The notes under the pieces: generated by a model
Told to the model about the DNA's origin: nothing
Database searches by the model: none
Seen by the model: the letters and a program-made list of their open reading frames with translations, nothing else
Part shown: piece after piece, positions 7,301 through 14,328 of the stretch
Numbering within the stretch: the first letter of the stretch is position 1
How the letters are laid out: each line of letters opens with the position of its first letter
Program-made: the position numbers and the translations under genes
Source of the DNA: Candidatus Zipacnadia bacterium
Lineage (GTDB): Bacteria > Armatimonadota > Zipacnadia > Zipacnadales > Zipacnadaceae
Direction: 5' to 3'
Assembly (NCBI GenBank): GCA_029821415.1
Contig: JALGTJ010000068.1
Coordinates: forward strand, 1 to 15,743
Length of the DNA stretch: 15,743 nucleotides

Positions 7301-9016
7301 GTGCAAGATAGTACCAGGCGGCAGATAACCTGGGTGATAGTAGCAGGCCTTGTCGTGATGTTGATCATCTTCATTGCCCACAGGCGCACGGCAGTGGACC
7401 GGGCGCTGAACAAGCTGGCGACGGGCAGTCCTGCTCAGCAAGTTGCTGCGGCAGCCAACTTGATTAGGGAAGGCCGACTGGCCACTGCTGTGGAGGAACA
7501 ACCGCGCTGGGTGCAGGATCGGGCGGTGGCTGCTGCCCTGCGAGTGGGCAGTCCTAAAGCCTTTCGCTTGTTGGTGAAGATGATACCCTTGGTTGACAAG
7601 CCGGTTGCCGACGAAATCAAGGCGAGCTTGGCTATGGTTGGCGCGCGAGCTGCTGGGGAGGCCGCTGAAGAGCTGTCTAACCAGGATGCACTCATTCGGG
7701 GGGCAGCCTCTGGTGTGCTGGCGGGCATTGGTGAACCTGCCCTACCTTCGTTGATGCCCATGGTTGGGGTCTATAACGATGACACGCGAGCGGCGGTCAC
7801 GGCCGCTCTGATTGGTGTCGGCGAACCAGCCATCCCTCCCCTGATAAAGATCCTGCAGCAGACTAGTCCTGGCCCAGAGCAGTCGGCAGGTGAGTTCGTG
7901 CGTAGCCAGGGGACCGCTTATGCCGTATTGGCTGCTCTAAAGGTAAAGAGCTTGGTGCCAGTAATGAACCAGCTACTGACTAGCAAGGATGCTCCCGTCC
8001 GCGAGAAGGGGGTACAACTGGTAGGCGCGATCATCGATCAAACCGCCAAGTACTTTAAGCATCCGGCCGTTGCTAAGCCTATTCCCTTGCTTGTGCCAAT
8101 ACCTCTGGAGGATGCTCTTGCCACGGTGGACCCGCTGATAACACACCTGGCAACCGATCCTGACTGGCGAGTGCGTCAGCAAGCGGCGCTGGCGCTGGGC
8201 AAGCTGTTGTCAGCTGGTAATCAGCCGAGAATTGTCAATGCGCTGGTTACCGCGCTCGGTGATTCCCGAACAGATGTCAAGGCAGAGGCGGCGACGGCAC
8301 TTGGCCAGATTGGGGCAACACAGGTCGCTCCGGTCCTGGTGCAGACACTGATGACGAACAGGACAGGAGCCACTGCTGAGTTGCAACTGGCGTTGCGTCG
8401 GCTGGGAGCGCCGGCCGTTTCTGCTTTGGCTCCGGCGTTGAACGCGGCCGACGCAGAGACCCGCCTGCTAGCCACGGAAATAATAGCGGGCATTGGCAGT
8501 CGCCAGGTGGTTGGTCCGCTGGCGATGCGGCTGACCGACTCCAGCCCGGCTGTTCGCCGTTTAGCTGCGGAGACTCTGGGCAGTATGACCAAAGATATGT
8601 TGAGGGCGGCCAGTACTCCGCAAGTTGTTGACCGAATGCTCGTCGCACTAAGCGATCCCAACTGGCACGTTTATGATGCCGTCCGGGAGGCGTTGGCCCG
8701 AATTGGCGAGCCAGCAGTTGCTGCACTGATCAACAAGTTGGCCACCGGCGATCTGCGCAGCAAATATATAGCGCAGCAGGCGTTGGTCAAGATTCGGATC
8801 CCAGCCATCAGGCCACTGCTGGCGGCGCTACGCTCGCCGCGAGCCGACGTCCGTCAGTGGGTCGCAACGACGCTTGGCAAAATCGGCCCTGCGATAATTG
8901 ATCCAATCAGCGAGCTGCTCAAGGATCCCACCCAGCCAGCCGAGGTCCAGGCGGCAGCAATCAGGGCTCTGGGCTACACCAAATCGCTGGCGGCGACTGA
9001 CTCAGGCAATTGGTGA
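7301..9016 (+). CDS. N-terminal open part of HEAT-repeat protein 1
   Basis: About 571 codons from GTG to TGA. It contains the membrane anchor and most of the HEAT repeats, the last intact one ending near ALGYTKSLAAT. The final residues DSGNW come from the frameshift. As it stands this would be a truncated, still membrane-anchored solenoid that could fold and be made. Confidence 0.7.
   Translation: MQDSTRRQITWVIVAGLVVMLIIFIAHRRTAVDRALNKLATGSPAQQVAAAANLIREGRLATAVEEQPRWVQDRAVAAALRVGSPKAFRLLVKMIPLVDKPVADEIKASLAMVGARAAGEAAEELSNQDALIRGAASGVLAGIGEPALPSLMPMVGVYNDDTRAAVTAALIGVGEPAIPPLIKILQQTSPGPEQSAGEFVRSQGTAYAVLAALKVKSLVPVMNQLLTSKDAPVREKGVQLVGAIIDQTAKYFKHPAVAKPIPLLVPIPLEDALATVDPLITHLATDPDWRVRQQAALALGKLLSAGNQPRIVNALVTALGDSRTDVKAEAATALGQIGATQVAPVLVQTLMTNRTGATAELQLALRRLGAPAVSALAPALNAADAETRLLATEIIAGIGSRQVVGPLAMRLTDSSPAVRRLAAETLGSMTKDMLRAASTPQVVDRMLVALSDPNWHVYDAVREALARIGEPAVAALINKLATGDLRSKYIAQQALVKIRIPAIRPLLAALRSPRADVRQWVATTLGKIGPAIIDPISELLKDPTQPAEVQAAAIRALGYTKSLAATDSGNW
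8995..9002 (+). repeat. 4-bp tandem duplication (GACT x2) causing frameshift
   Basis: GACTGACT interrupts the HEAT frame. Removing one GACT joins KSLAAT directly to QAIGDIRNPETTDLLLAG in the continuing frame without losing repeat register. Confidence 0.75.
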
Positions 9017-9180
9017 TATTCGGAATCCGGAGACCACCGACTTACTCCTGGCCGGATTGACCGATTCCAGCCCAAGTGTACGGGAGGTGGCCTACGTTCT
9101 GCTGAAAGACTGGCAATTGGATGAGGTTAGTAAAGGCCTGCGGCAAGTCCTGGAGGGAGGAGACGAGGATGCCCGTCGGC

Positions 9181-9218
9181 GCGCGGCCATAGTTCTGGCG
9201 CGCGGCCATAGTTCTGGC
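9181..9218 (+). repeat. 19-bp perfect tandem duplication causing frameshift
   Basis: GCGCGGCCATAGTTCTGGC occurs twice back to back (9181-9199 and 9200-9218); identity extends 3 bases to the left. Removing one copy gives DARRRAAIVLAYHASPEANR, a typical HEAT helix pair, and continues into the 9259-9906 frame. Confidence 0.9.
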
Positions 9219-9258
9219 CTATCATGCTTCACCAGAGGCCAATCGCCTGCTGTTCGAT

Positions 9259-9906
9259 GTGATGGGGGGTGTGGCCACCGGCGAGGAGAGCCAGACCGTG
9301 GTGGAGGTGCTCACTGAGACCATTCAAGACACCAGCGAGGATCCGGCTCTACGACGAGCGGCAGTCAGGAATCTGGGCTCGGTGGCTACGCTGTCGTCTG
9401 TCTCAGTGCTCAAGGACCTATTGACGCCGAATGGGCCATTCGTCTTTGAAGCTGCTCAGTCGATGGCTCAGATCGGTGTGCGCGCTGCCGCGGGGGCCGA
9501 CCAAAAGCCCGGGCTGAGTGAGGTTGCTAACCAACTGATAAATGTATTGAAGGAAACTGACAACGAGGAACTGCGAACGGAGGTCGCCCGCGCGCTGGCC
9601 AGTATGAAAGATTTGCCTGTTAAGGCACTGCTGGAGGGTCTGGATAGCTTTCCTGATGAAATCAAGCCTTGGGCCGCTGGCATCCTGGCAGCAATCGGCG
9701 AGCCAGCTACAGAACCGACGATTAATCTTTTTGGCCCAAAGGCCAAAAGCGAAGAGCAGAAGCTGTGGTGTGTGGCGGTGTTGGATGGTATCGGAACCAG
9801 GCAGGCTGAGCGGCGGGTTAAGTGGCTGTCGGAGAAGGAGATGCCAGATCCGGCCTGGATCGACCAAGTTCACAGGATAAAAGCACGCATTCTGAGCCGT
9901 AAGTAA
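9259..9906 (+). CDS. C-terminal fragment of HEAT-repeat protein 1
   Basis: An open frame of about 215 codons with further HEAT units (DPALRRAAVRNLGSVATL, EELRTEVARALASMKDL, EIKPWAAGILAAIGEPA), ending at the TAA at 9904-9906. The ATG at 9259 is internal to the ancestral gene, and no clear ribosome site supports independent translation. The piece between 9003 and 9180 lies in a third frame and reads IGDIRNPETTDLLLAGLTD. Confidence 0.65.
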   Translation: MMGGVATGEESQTVVEVLTETIQDTSEDPALRRAAVRNLGSVATLSSVSVLKDLLTPNGPFVFEAAQSMAQIGVRAAAGADQKPGLSEVANQLINVLKETDNEELRTEVARALASMKDLPVKALLEGLDSFPDEIKPWAAGILAAIGEPATEPTINLFGPKAKSEEQKLWCVAVLDGIGTRQAERRVKWLSEKEMPDPAWIDQVHRIKARILSRK

Positions 9907-9962
9907 AGCGGCATCGTTGCCGGTAGCTAATAACCTAACTTTCTCGCGAAAAGGAGCCGGAC

Positions 9963-10577
9963 GTGAGCCAACGGACGACATTAATCACTATAGTCATTGT
10001 GTTGGTCGCTGCTGGAGGCTATTTTCTAACCTACGCACAGCAGCTTCGTAGGACCAGCGAATGGCTTGAGCAGATGTCGGGAGTAGATGACAAAGAAGCT
10101 GCCAAGGCGATGGAGCAATTGATCGCTCGGGGGGGAAGCGTTTACCCGCGGGTAGTCGAGTGTGCTCAGAATGTGGATGCGCACGTACGCCGGCGTGGTG
10201 CGATGGTGCTTGGCCAGCTCGGCCAACCCCGGGCGGCTGAGGTGCTTATACCTATGCTCGACGACGCTGAGCCGTCTGTCAGAGCTGCGGCGGCGGAAGC
10301 ACTGGGACAGCTACGGGTCAAAGACAGTGCCGAGAAACTGGCACAGTTGGTCGCCAACGATACCGAAGAATTGACCGTCCGCATCAGCGCAGCACGTGCT
10401 TTGGCTTCCTTGGCGGAGCCAGCGACAGCATCACAATTGGCTGAGGCAGTTGCGTACCGGCCGGTTGTGGACGAGGGGCAGAAGGACAATTCCTGGCTGC
10501 TACGAATGGAGGCAGCGCGGGCACTAGGCGCGGTTGCCACTTCGGATGGTGGAAGAGGATGTCGGAAGAGCACTTGA
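9963..10577 (+). CDS. N-terminal open part of HEAT-repeat protein 2
   Basis: 204 codons from GTG to TGA: the membrane anchor plus about five HEAT units. The last residues (GGRGCRKST) follow the extra G and are not HEAT-like. If translated, it would be a short membrane-anchored solenoid. Confidence 0.65.
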   Translation: MSQRTTLITIVIVLVAAGGYFLTYAQQLRRTSEWLEQMSGVDDKEAAKAMEQLIARGGSVYPRVVECAQNVDAHVRRRGAMVLGQLGQPRAAEVLIPMLDDAEPSVRAAAAEALGQLRVKDSAEKLAQLVANDTEELTVRISAARALASLAEPATASQLAEAVAYRPVVDEGQKDNSWLLRMEAARALGAVATSDGGRGCRKST

Positions 10578-10752
10578 TGCTTTGATTGAGGCGGCTAGCG
10601 ACGAAGTGGGGGACGTCCGCATCGCGGCAATAAACTCGCTACTGCGCGTCTCCTGGCCGGATGAGCAGAGTGACAGAGTTGAGCAGATACTCACGCAAGC
10701 CCAGGCTGATCCGCACTATTGGGTGCGCTATGCGGTAGCCCCAGAATCGTAG
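10534..10752 (+). CDS. C-terminal fragment of HEAT-repeat protein 2
   Basis: The true continuation of the gene in the shifted frame, from about 10550. It reads VEEDVGRALDALIEAASDE, then DVRIAAINSLLRV and a last helix to WVRYAVA. The nearest ATG/CTG-type starts have no ribosome site, so independent expression is doubtful. Confidence 0.5.
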   Translation: MPLRMVEEDVGRALDALIEAASDEVGDVRIAAINSLLRVSWPDEQSDRVEQILTQAQADPHYWVRYAVAPES

Positions 10753-10788
10753 ACAGCCAGCAGATCGTTCCTTCGGAGAGGATAGTCA

Positions 10789-11376
10789 ATGACGCATAGA
10801 GCTAAACAAGGTATCGTAATAGCGATGGGAGTTGGTCTTGTCAGTCTGCTGGTTGGCTGTGCTATAGACCCTATGGAGGAGCTCAGCCGCAAGATCGAAT
10901 CCCCCCGGACCACCACGCGAGAGCAAGCGATCATTGCCCTGGCGAATTCGCGCGACAGTCGGGCAATTGAACTGCTCAGCGATGCGCTGAGCAGCGACGA
11001 GGAGCTTTATGACGAGATAGCAGTGGCGCTGGTCAAGCATGGTCGGCGAATCCCGGTGTCTCGCGAGACCAATCCAGTAATTGAGCAAGTCAGCAAGGTT
11101 GTCAAGAATACCCATTTAGGCGAGCAATTTCGGGCACGAGCCATCTGGGTCTTAGGCGAAATTGGTGACCGGCGCAGCGTGCCATTACTGCAACAGGTGG
11201 CGACCGGTTCCCTGGCTGATCCCAAAAAGCCGATTATGATGCAGCAGGCCGCTGAAGCCCTCGAGAAGCTGGGCTTCAACAGCACAGGCCGTAGTTATGA
11301 ATTGCCTATGGGGTCGCTGGCAGAAGATCTTGAAGTCATTCCGCAGATTTCACAGATGAAACCACCCCCCGAGTAA
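10789..11376 (+). CDS. HEAT-repeat lipoprotein
   Basis: 195 residues from an ATG with GGAGAGGA about 7 bases upstream. A lipoprotein signal peptide is clear: hydrophobic GIVIAMGVGLVSL, then the lipobox LVGC with C22, followed by AIDPMEE. The mature part has HEAT-like units (TREQAIIALANSRDSRAIELL, then EQFRARAIWVLGEIGDRRSVP, then MMQQAAEALEKLGF). The residue after cysteine is alanine, so no inner-membrane retention signal of the E. coli kind is seen and the outer membrane is a reasonable location; this is inference. It is the third HEAT protein in a row and follows gene 2 by 36 bases, so the three probably form one operon. The tail is proline-rich (QMKPPPE). It is intact, unlike its two upstream neighbours. 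No enzymatic role is expected; it is likely a binding scaffold. Confidence 0.8.
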   Translation: MTHRAKQGIVIAMGVGLVSLLVGCAIDPMEELSRKIESPRTTTREQAIIALANSRDSRAIELLSDALSSDEELYDEIAVALVKHGRRIPVSRETNPVIEQVSKVVKNTHLGEQFRARAIWVLGEIGDRRSVPLLQQVATGSLADPKKPIMMQQAAEALEKLGFNSTGRSYELPMGSLAEDLEVIPQISQMKPPPE

Positions 11377-11378
11377 AG

Positions 11379-13061
11379 GTGGGTAGATCATCGATAAGTG
11401 TGCATCCTCATTGCTCCTTAATTGTACGTTTGCTGTTGTGCTTGACAGTCGTGGATGGAATGGTGGCAGCCAGTTGCGGGAGGGCAGTGGGGCTGGAGCT
11501 GGGCTTGGCGGGCGGTTTGTCAAGCGAAGGAGCTGATGAATCACCTCTGACCCTGCAGCAGCAACTTCGGGCGCACTACTCTTCATCGCGGGAAGCTCTG
11601 CTGGCAGGTTTTGCCGCTCGTCCGCCCACTGAGCCACTCACTTGGTATGAAGAAGCGTATACTCTGTACACAGCCGATACCGGCTTGCCCGTGCATCGCG
11701 TACCCCCAATCCAGCGCCGGTATCCTCTTGACACTGCGCGGCAGGGGCGGATGTCGCCCCAGATCTGTCCGAGCTTTCTTCCCGAGATCTATCCTGGTCG
11801 GAGTTGGGATGAGATGTGCCGTGAGTGTTACCTCACCTCGCCCTGGCTGAAGCAACGCGGCTGGGCCAATCCGTTCCGGATCGCTGTTGAGGAGGTACAG
11901 CGGTGCAACGAGGATAAGGACACTGCGTGGCAGCGCGCGCTGCTGGCAGCCGCCTACTGGTGGACGTACCGGGATCATCCCACCGTGGGGGAGGACACAT
12001 TGCTGGCTGCCCTCAGCCGGCAACAGTACCAGTTTCGCGAGCTGCTGGTGGAGCATATAGCTCCGCGAGTGGTTGATCTGCTGCCAGCAATGATAACCGA
12101 AGTCTCGACGGGCGAGCACGAAGTTGCGGTGGATCTGCGAGTCGAGAGCAATGTCTCCGTCGATTCAACGACCTCGGTGGAGTCATTGTTGCTCCGTGCT
12201 GCCAAGCGAGGCCTGGGGGCGGTAGTCATCGCTGACCGCAACCGGATTGATGGGGCCCTGCGGGCCCAGCAGATAGCAGATAGGTTGCGCGCCGCACGGA
12301 AGCTGCCAGCGGACTTTCGAGTAATTGTTGGGGAGTACATAGATACCACCAGCGGTGGAGTGCTTGGCTTGTTTCTGAATAGCTGGGTGCCTGAAGGAAT
12401 GACAATGGGCAAGACCGTGGAGATGATTCACGACCGCGGCGGGTTAGCGGTTTTGGCTCATCCTGGAGTGGCAGGTGGGCCGCGGGTCTTGCGCCAGATG
12501 CCATTTGACGGCTACCTCATTCAAGCTGACTTCTTCCAGATGTTCCGCACGCTGCAGATATTGTACGACCCACAGCTATCCGACAAGCCGGCCCTGTACG
12601 CCAGTAACAGCCCCTATGGTGCAGTCGTTGGCCTGCCCTTCACCACGATTGAGGCCAGTGATAACACCACTGAAGGCCTACGTCGGGCTCTGGCGGAGGG
12701 GCGCGCGTATGCCGCCGGGGGGACATATCTGCCCTGGATGATGGCTTCCACTATGAAACCCATCGGGCAAATAGAGACGATCCTCAATCAGTATTTCGTG
12801 GGGCACGACAAATTGGAAGCGCAGTTTCAGCAATTGGTGAAGGCTGATAATATTGTTATCCGCACTAGCTGGGACCGCGAGCTGCAACGCTGGATGGGGT
12901 TGGGTCGGCTGGGAGAAGGGATCAGGCAAATTGGTGACCGCAGCTCGCCGCTGCTGGAGCTGCCGCGTTTGCAAAGGATTGCGCTCGAGTACTCGTACTT
13001 CCAACTGAACTACAACAACGACGAGCACACCTTTTCGGTGAGGGCACGATATATTTGGTAG
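11379..13061 (+). CDS. Exported PHP-like protein with degenerate metal site
   Basis: 560 residues from the GTG at 11379, two bases after the previous stop; a GTG at 11400 is an alternative start (AAAGGTGGG lies about 16 bases before it). A hydrophobic segment (LIVRLLLCLTVV) near residues 14-25 suggests export. Residues 65-240 are mostly helical with no recognised family. From about 250 the fold follows the PHP pattern: DLRVESNVSVDSTTSVESLL matches the usual D-L-H-x-H-S...D-G-T start, and VVIADRN matches the usual I-T-D-H-N. The histidines are replaced: R254 and E256 stand for two of them and R287 for a third. GEYIDTTSGG and LAVLAHPG (H361) are retained. Catalysis by the usual trinuclear metal site therefore seems unlikely, and a binding or structural role is inferred. 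The C terminus alternates and ends in tryptophan (FSVRARYIW), resembling a beta strand. It is probably co-transcribed with the HEAT genes. Confidence 0.7.
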   Translation: MGRSSISVHPHCSLIVRLLLCLTVVDGMVAASCGRAVGLELGLAGGLSSEGADESPLTLQQQLRAHYSSSREALLAGFAARPPTEPLTWYEEAYTLYTADTGLPVHRVPPIQRRYPLDTARQGRMSPQICPSFLPEIYPGRSWDEMCRECYLTSPWLKQRGWANPFRIAVEEVQRCNEDKDTAWQRALLAAAYWWTYRDHPTVGEDTLLAALSRQQYQFRELLVEHIAPRVVDLLPAMITEVSTGEHEVAVDLRVESNVSVDSTTSVESLLLRAAKRGLGAVVIADRNRIDGALRAQQIADRLRAARKLPADFRVIVGEYIDTTSGGVLGLFLNSWVPEGMTMGKTVEMIHDRGGLAVLAHPGVAGGPRVLRQMPFDGYLIQADFFQMFRTLQILYDPQLSDKPALYASNSPYGAVVGLPFTTIEASDNTTEGLRRALAEGRAYAAGGTYLPWMMASTMKPIGQIETILNQYFVGHDKLEAQFQQLVKADNIVIRTSWDRELQRWMGLGRLGEGIRQIGDRSSPLLELPRLQRIALEYSYFQLNYNNDEHTFSVRARYIW

Positions 13062-13273
13062 CAGGCAGGTCTCACCCTTGACTATTCTATTGCACAGAGT
13101 ATGATGTATGAGTGCGATGGAGCATTAGCCAGCCGGTCGTCAAGATAATACTGGCTTTTGTGGATCTGCCGGCGACAGACAGGCGGTAGAGAGGTGCTAC
13201 ATACTTAGCGGCAGCCTGAATAGATTTGGTCAGAACAGAACCATTCGGAGAAAATCGTGAGTTGGTGGCTGAT
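13062..13273 (+). promoter_or_regulatory. Intergenic region with sigma-70-like promoter (13078-13105)
   Basis: A 212-base gap before the thioredoxin/TPR gene. TTGACT at 13078-13083 and TATGAT at 13100-13105, separated by 16 bases, each match the consensus at five of six positions. Transcription would start near 13112, leaving a leader of roughly 160 bases. No clear riboswitch or hairpin was recognised in it. Confidence 0.5.
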
Positions 13274-14206
13274 ATGCTACGAAAACTGCTATTGGCGATG
13301 GTCCTGCTTGGTGTAGGCTCCATGGAGCCGGTTCTGGGAGCGACTGCTGCCCAAGTAAACCTGTGGTATGAGAACTGGGAGAAGGCCAAGGCGCAGTCTC
13401 AGGACAGCGGCAAGCCAGTATATGTTTACGTCTGGGAATATCCCCGTATGTCTCGTGAGGATTGGGAGAGGGTTGCGAAGTACAATCCCTGTTACCAAAT
13501 GAGCCATTTCACCCTGACTAACCAGCAGGTAAGGCAGGTGTTGCACGACTTCGTACTTTGTGCTCTGGAGGTGCATCTGCCGCCCAACCGACAGTTTATA
13601 CACAAACACGTGCCGGGACTGCTGCCGGACGCAGACGAAGAACAGGCGGGCTTCACGGCTTACCGGTTGCCCTTTCATCTGTTTTTCGACCGCTCTGGGC
13701 AGAAGGTTTTTCAGATCTACGGATACATCCCGGCGCAGTGGTTTGTGCAGATCCTGGAAGCCGTCCAACTGCTTATTAAGGGACAGGGGGCGGAAGCCGA
13801 TAAGCTTAAGCAGGCCCGAGCTTATGCCCGCCTGGGGCATATCTGTCTGGAACTGGAACTGTACGAAGAAGCTAAGAAGCACCTGCAACATGCCTGCAAG
13901 TTAGATCCCGACAACAAGACTGGTGCCAAGGCCGACGCTGAACTGGACTTGGCCATAATCTCCATACCAGATGCTCCGGCCAAGGCTGGCCGTTTTCTGC
14001 AAGGCTACCTCGACGACCATCCCCACTCTACCCGGCGCACCGAGGTGCGTTACTTTCTGGCGGTGGCCCAGTACTTAGCTAACAATCGCAGCGAAGCAAT
14101 CCGCATACTGAAACAGATTGAGGAGATACGAGAGGCCGGCACTGAGCAGGAGAGACGCTGGATTGAGTTTGCGGCGATCCTGCTGCAGCAGTTGGAGGCC
14201 CAGTAG
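13274..14206 (+). CDS. Exported thioredoxin-fold/TPR protein lacking the first catalytic cysteine
   Basis: 310 residues from the ATG at 13274. In-frame TTG (13262) and GTG (13265) are also possible and sit closer to GGAG at 13247-13250. Residues 1-24 form a signal peptide (LRKLLLAMVLLGVGS...VLGA). Residues about 28-165 match the thioredoxin_7-like pattern: WEKAKAQSQDSGKPVYVYV, then YNPCYQMSHFTLTNQQVRQVL aligning with the family's W-C-x-x-C-K-x-M...F...V, then RLPFHLFFDRSGQKVFQIYGYIP with the cis-proline P133. The first cysteine of CxxC is Y70; only C73 remains, so normal disulfide exchange is not expected. Residues about 175-300 form TPR-like helices (AYARLGHICLELELYEEAKKHLQHACKLDPDN). It is probably periplasmic. 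It has its own promoter candidate and ends with tandem stops TAG TAA before a hairpin. Confidence 0.7.
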   Translation: MLRKLLLAMVLLGVGSMEPVLGATAAQVNLWYENWEKAKAQSQDSGKPVYVYVWEYPRMSREDWERVAKYNPCYQMSHFTLTNQQVRQVLHDFVLCALEVHLPPNRQFIHKHVPGLLPDADEEQAGFTAYRLPFHLFFDRSGQKVFQIYGYIPAQWFVQILEAVQLLIKGQGAEADKLKQARAYARLGHICLELELYEEAKKHLQHACKLDPDNKTGAKADAELDLAIISIPDAPAKAGRFLQGYLDDHPHSTRRTEVRYFLAVAQYLANNRSEAIRILKQIEEIREAGTEQERRWIEFAAILLQQLEAQ

Positions 14207-14215
14207 TAAAACCGG

Positions 14216-14240
14216 TGCCCGGATGCCGGGCATCCGGGCA
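14216..14240 (+). terminator. Strong GC-rich hairpin, terminator-like without U tract
   Basis: TGCCCGGATG (14216-14225) and CATCCGGGCA (14231-14240) form a perfect 10-bp stem around the loop CCGGG. It begins 10 bases after the TPR gene's stop and ends 88 bases before prfB. No T run follows, so it may be a 3'-end stabiliser or a factor-dependent terminator rather than a simple intrinsic one. Confidence 0.55.
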
Positions 14241-14328
14241 GCCAGCGATCTCGGCATAGGTACCAAACGGAACCATTGGTGCGGTAATACGTCTAATGTA
14301 ATGCAGTATGCGGGAGGCACAGGCCGAT

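Larger units (their letters stand above)
7301..9906 (+). pseudogene. Membrane-anchored HEAT-repeat protein, broken by two frameshifts
   Basis: Start at the GTG at 7301 with AGGGAG at 7286-7291. The N terminus is a short polar stretch, one membrane helix (WVIVAGLVVMLIIFIAH) and then HEAT-like repeats to the end (for example DWRVRQQAALALGKLL, RTDVKAEAATALGQIG, SPAVRRLAAETLGSM, RADVRQWVATTLGKIG). The frame breaks at a GACT tandem duplication (8995-9002) and again at a 19-base tandem duplication (9181-9218). Removing one copy of each restores a single frame of 860 residues with sensible joins: LAATQAIGDIRNPE and AAIVLAYHASPEANR. The repeats should form a solenoid for protein binding on the outer face of the inner membrane (periplasm), by analogy with signal-anchor proteins. 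Two more HEAT genes follow. It is either a recent pseudogene or a mis-assembled intact gene. Confidence 0.75.
9963..10752 (+). pseudogene. Membrane-anchored HEAT-repeat protein 2, frameshifted
   Basis: Start at the GTG at 9963 with AAGGAG at 9951-9956, 56 bases after the first HEAT gene. As in that gene, a short polar start is followed by one membrane helix (LITIVIVLVAAGGYFLTYA) and HEAT repeats (DAHVRRRGAMVLGQLG, EPSVRAAAAEALGQL, TVRISAARALASLAEP, LLRMEAARALGAVATSD). The frame is lost at about 10548, where one extra G in GATGGTGG seems to have been inserted. Dropping it joins ATSD to VEEDVGRALDALIEAASDE and runs to the TAG at 10750-10752, giving about 262 residues. It is likely a paralogue or partner of the first HEAT protein. 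The end (WVRYAVAPES) is abrupt for a HEAT unit, so further loss at the 3' end is possible. Confidence 0.7.

Noticed and set aside
11583..12119. 178-codon open frame on the minus strand
   Set aside because: Fully inside the PHP-like gene on the other strand, with no ribosome site or domain pattern.
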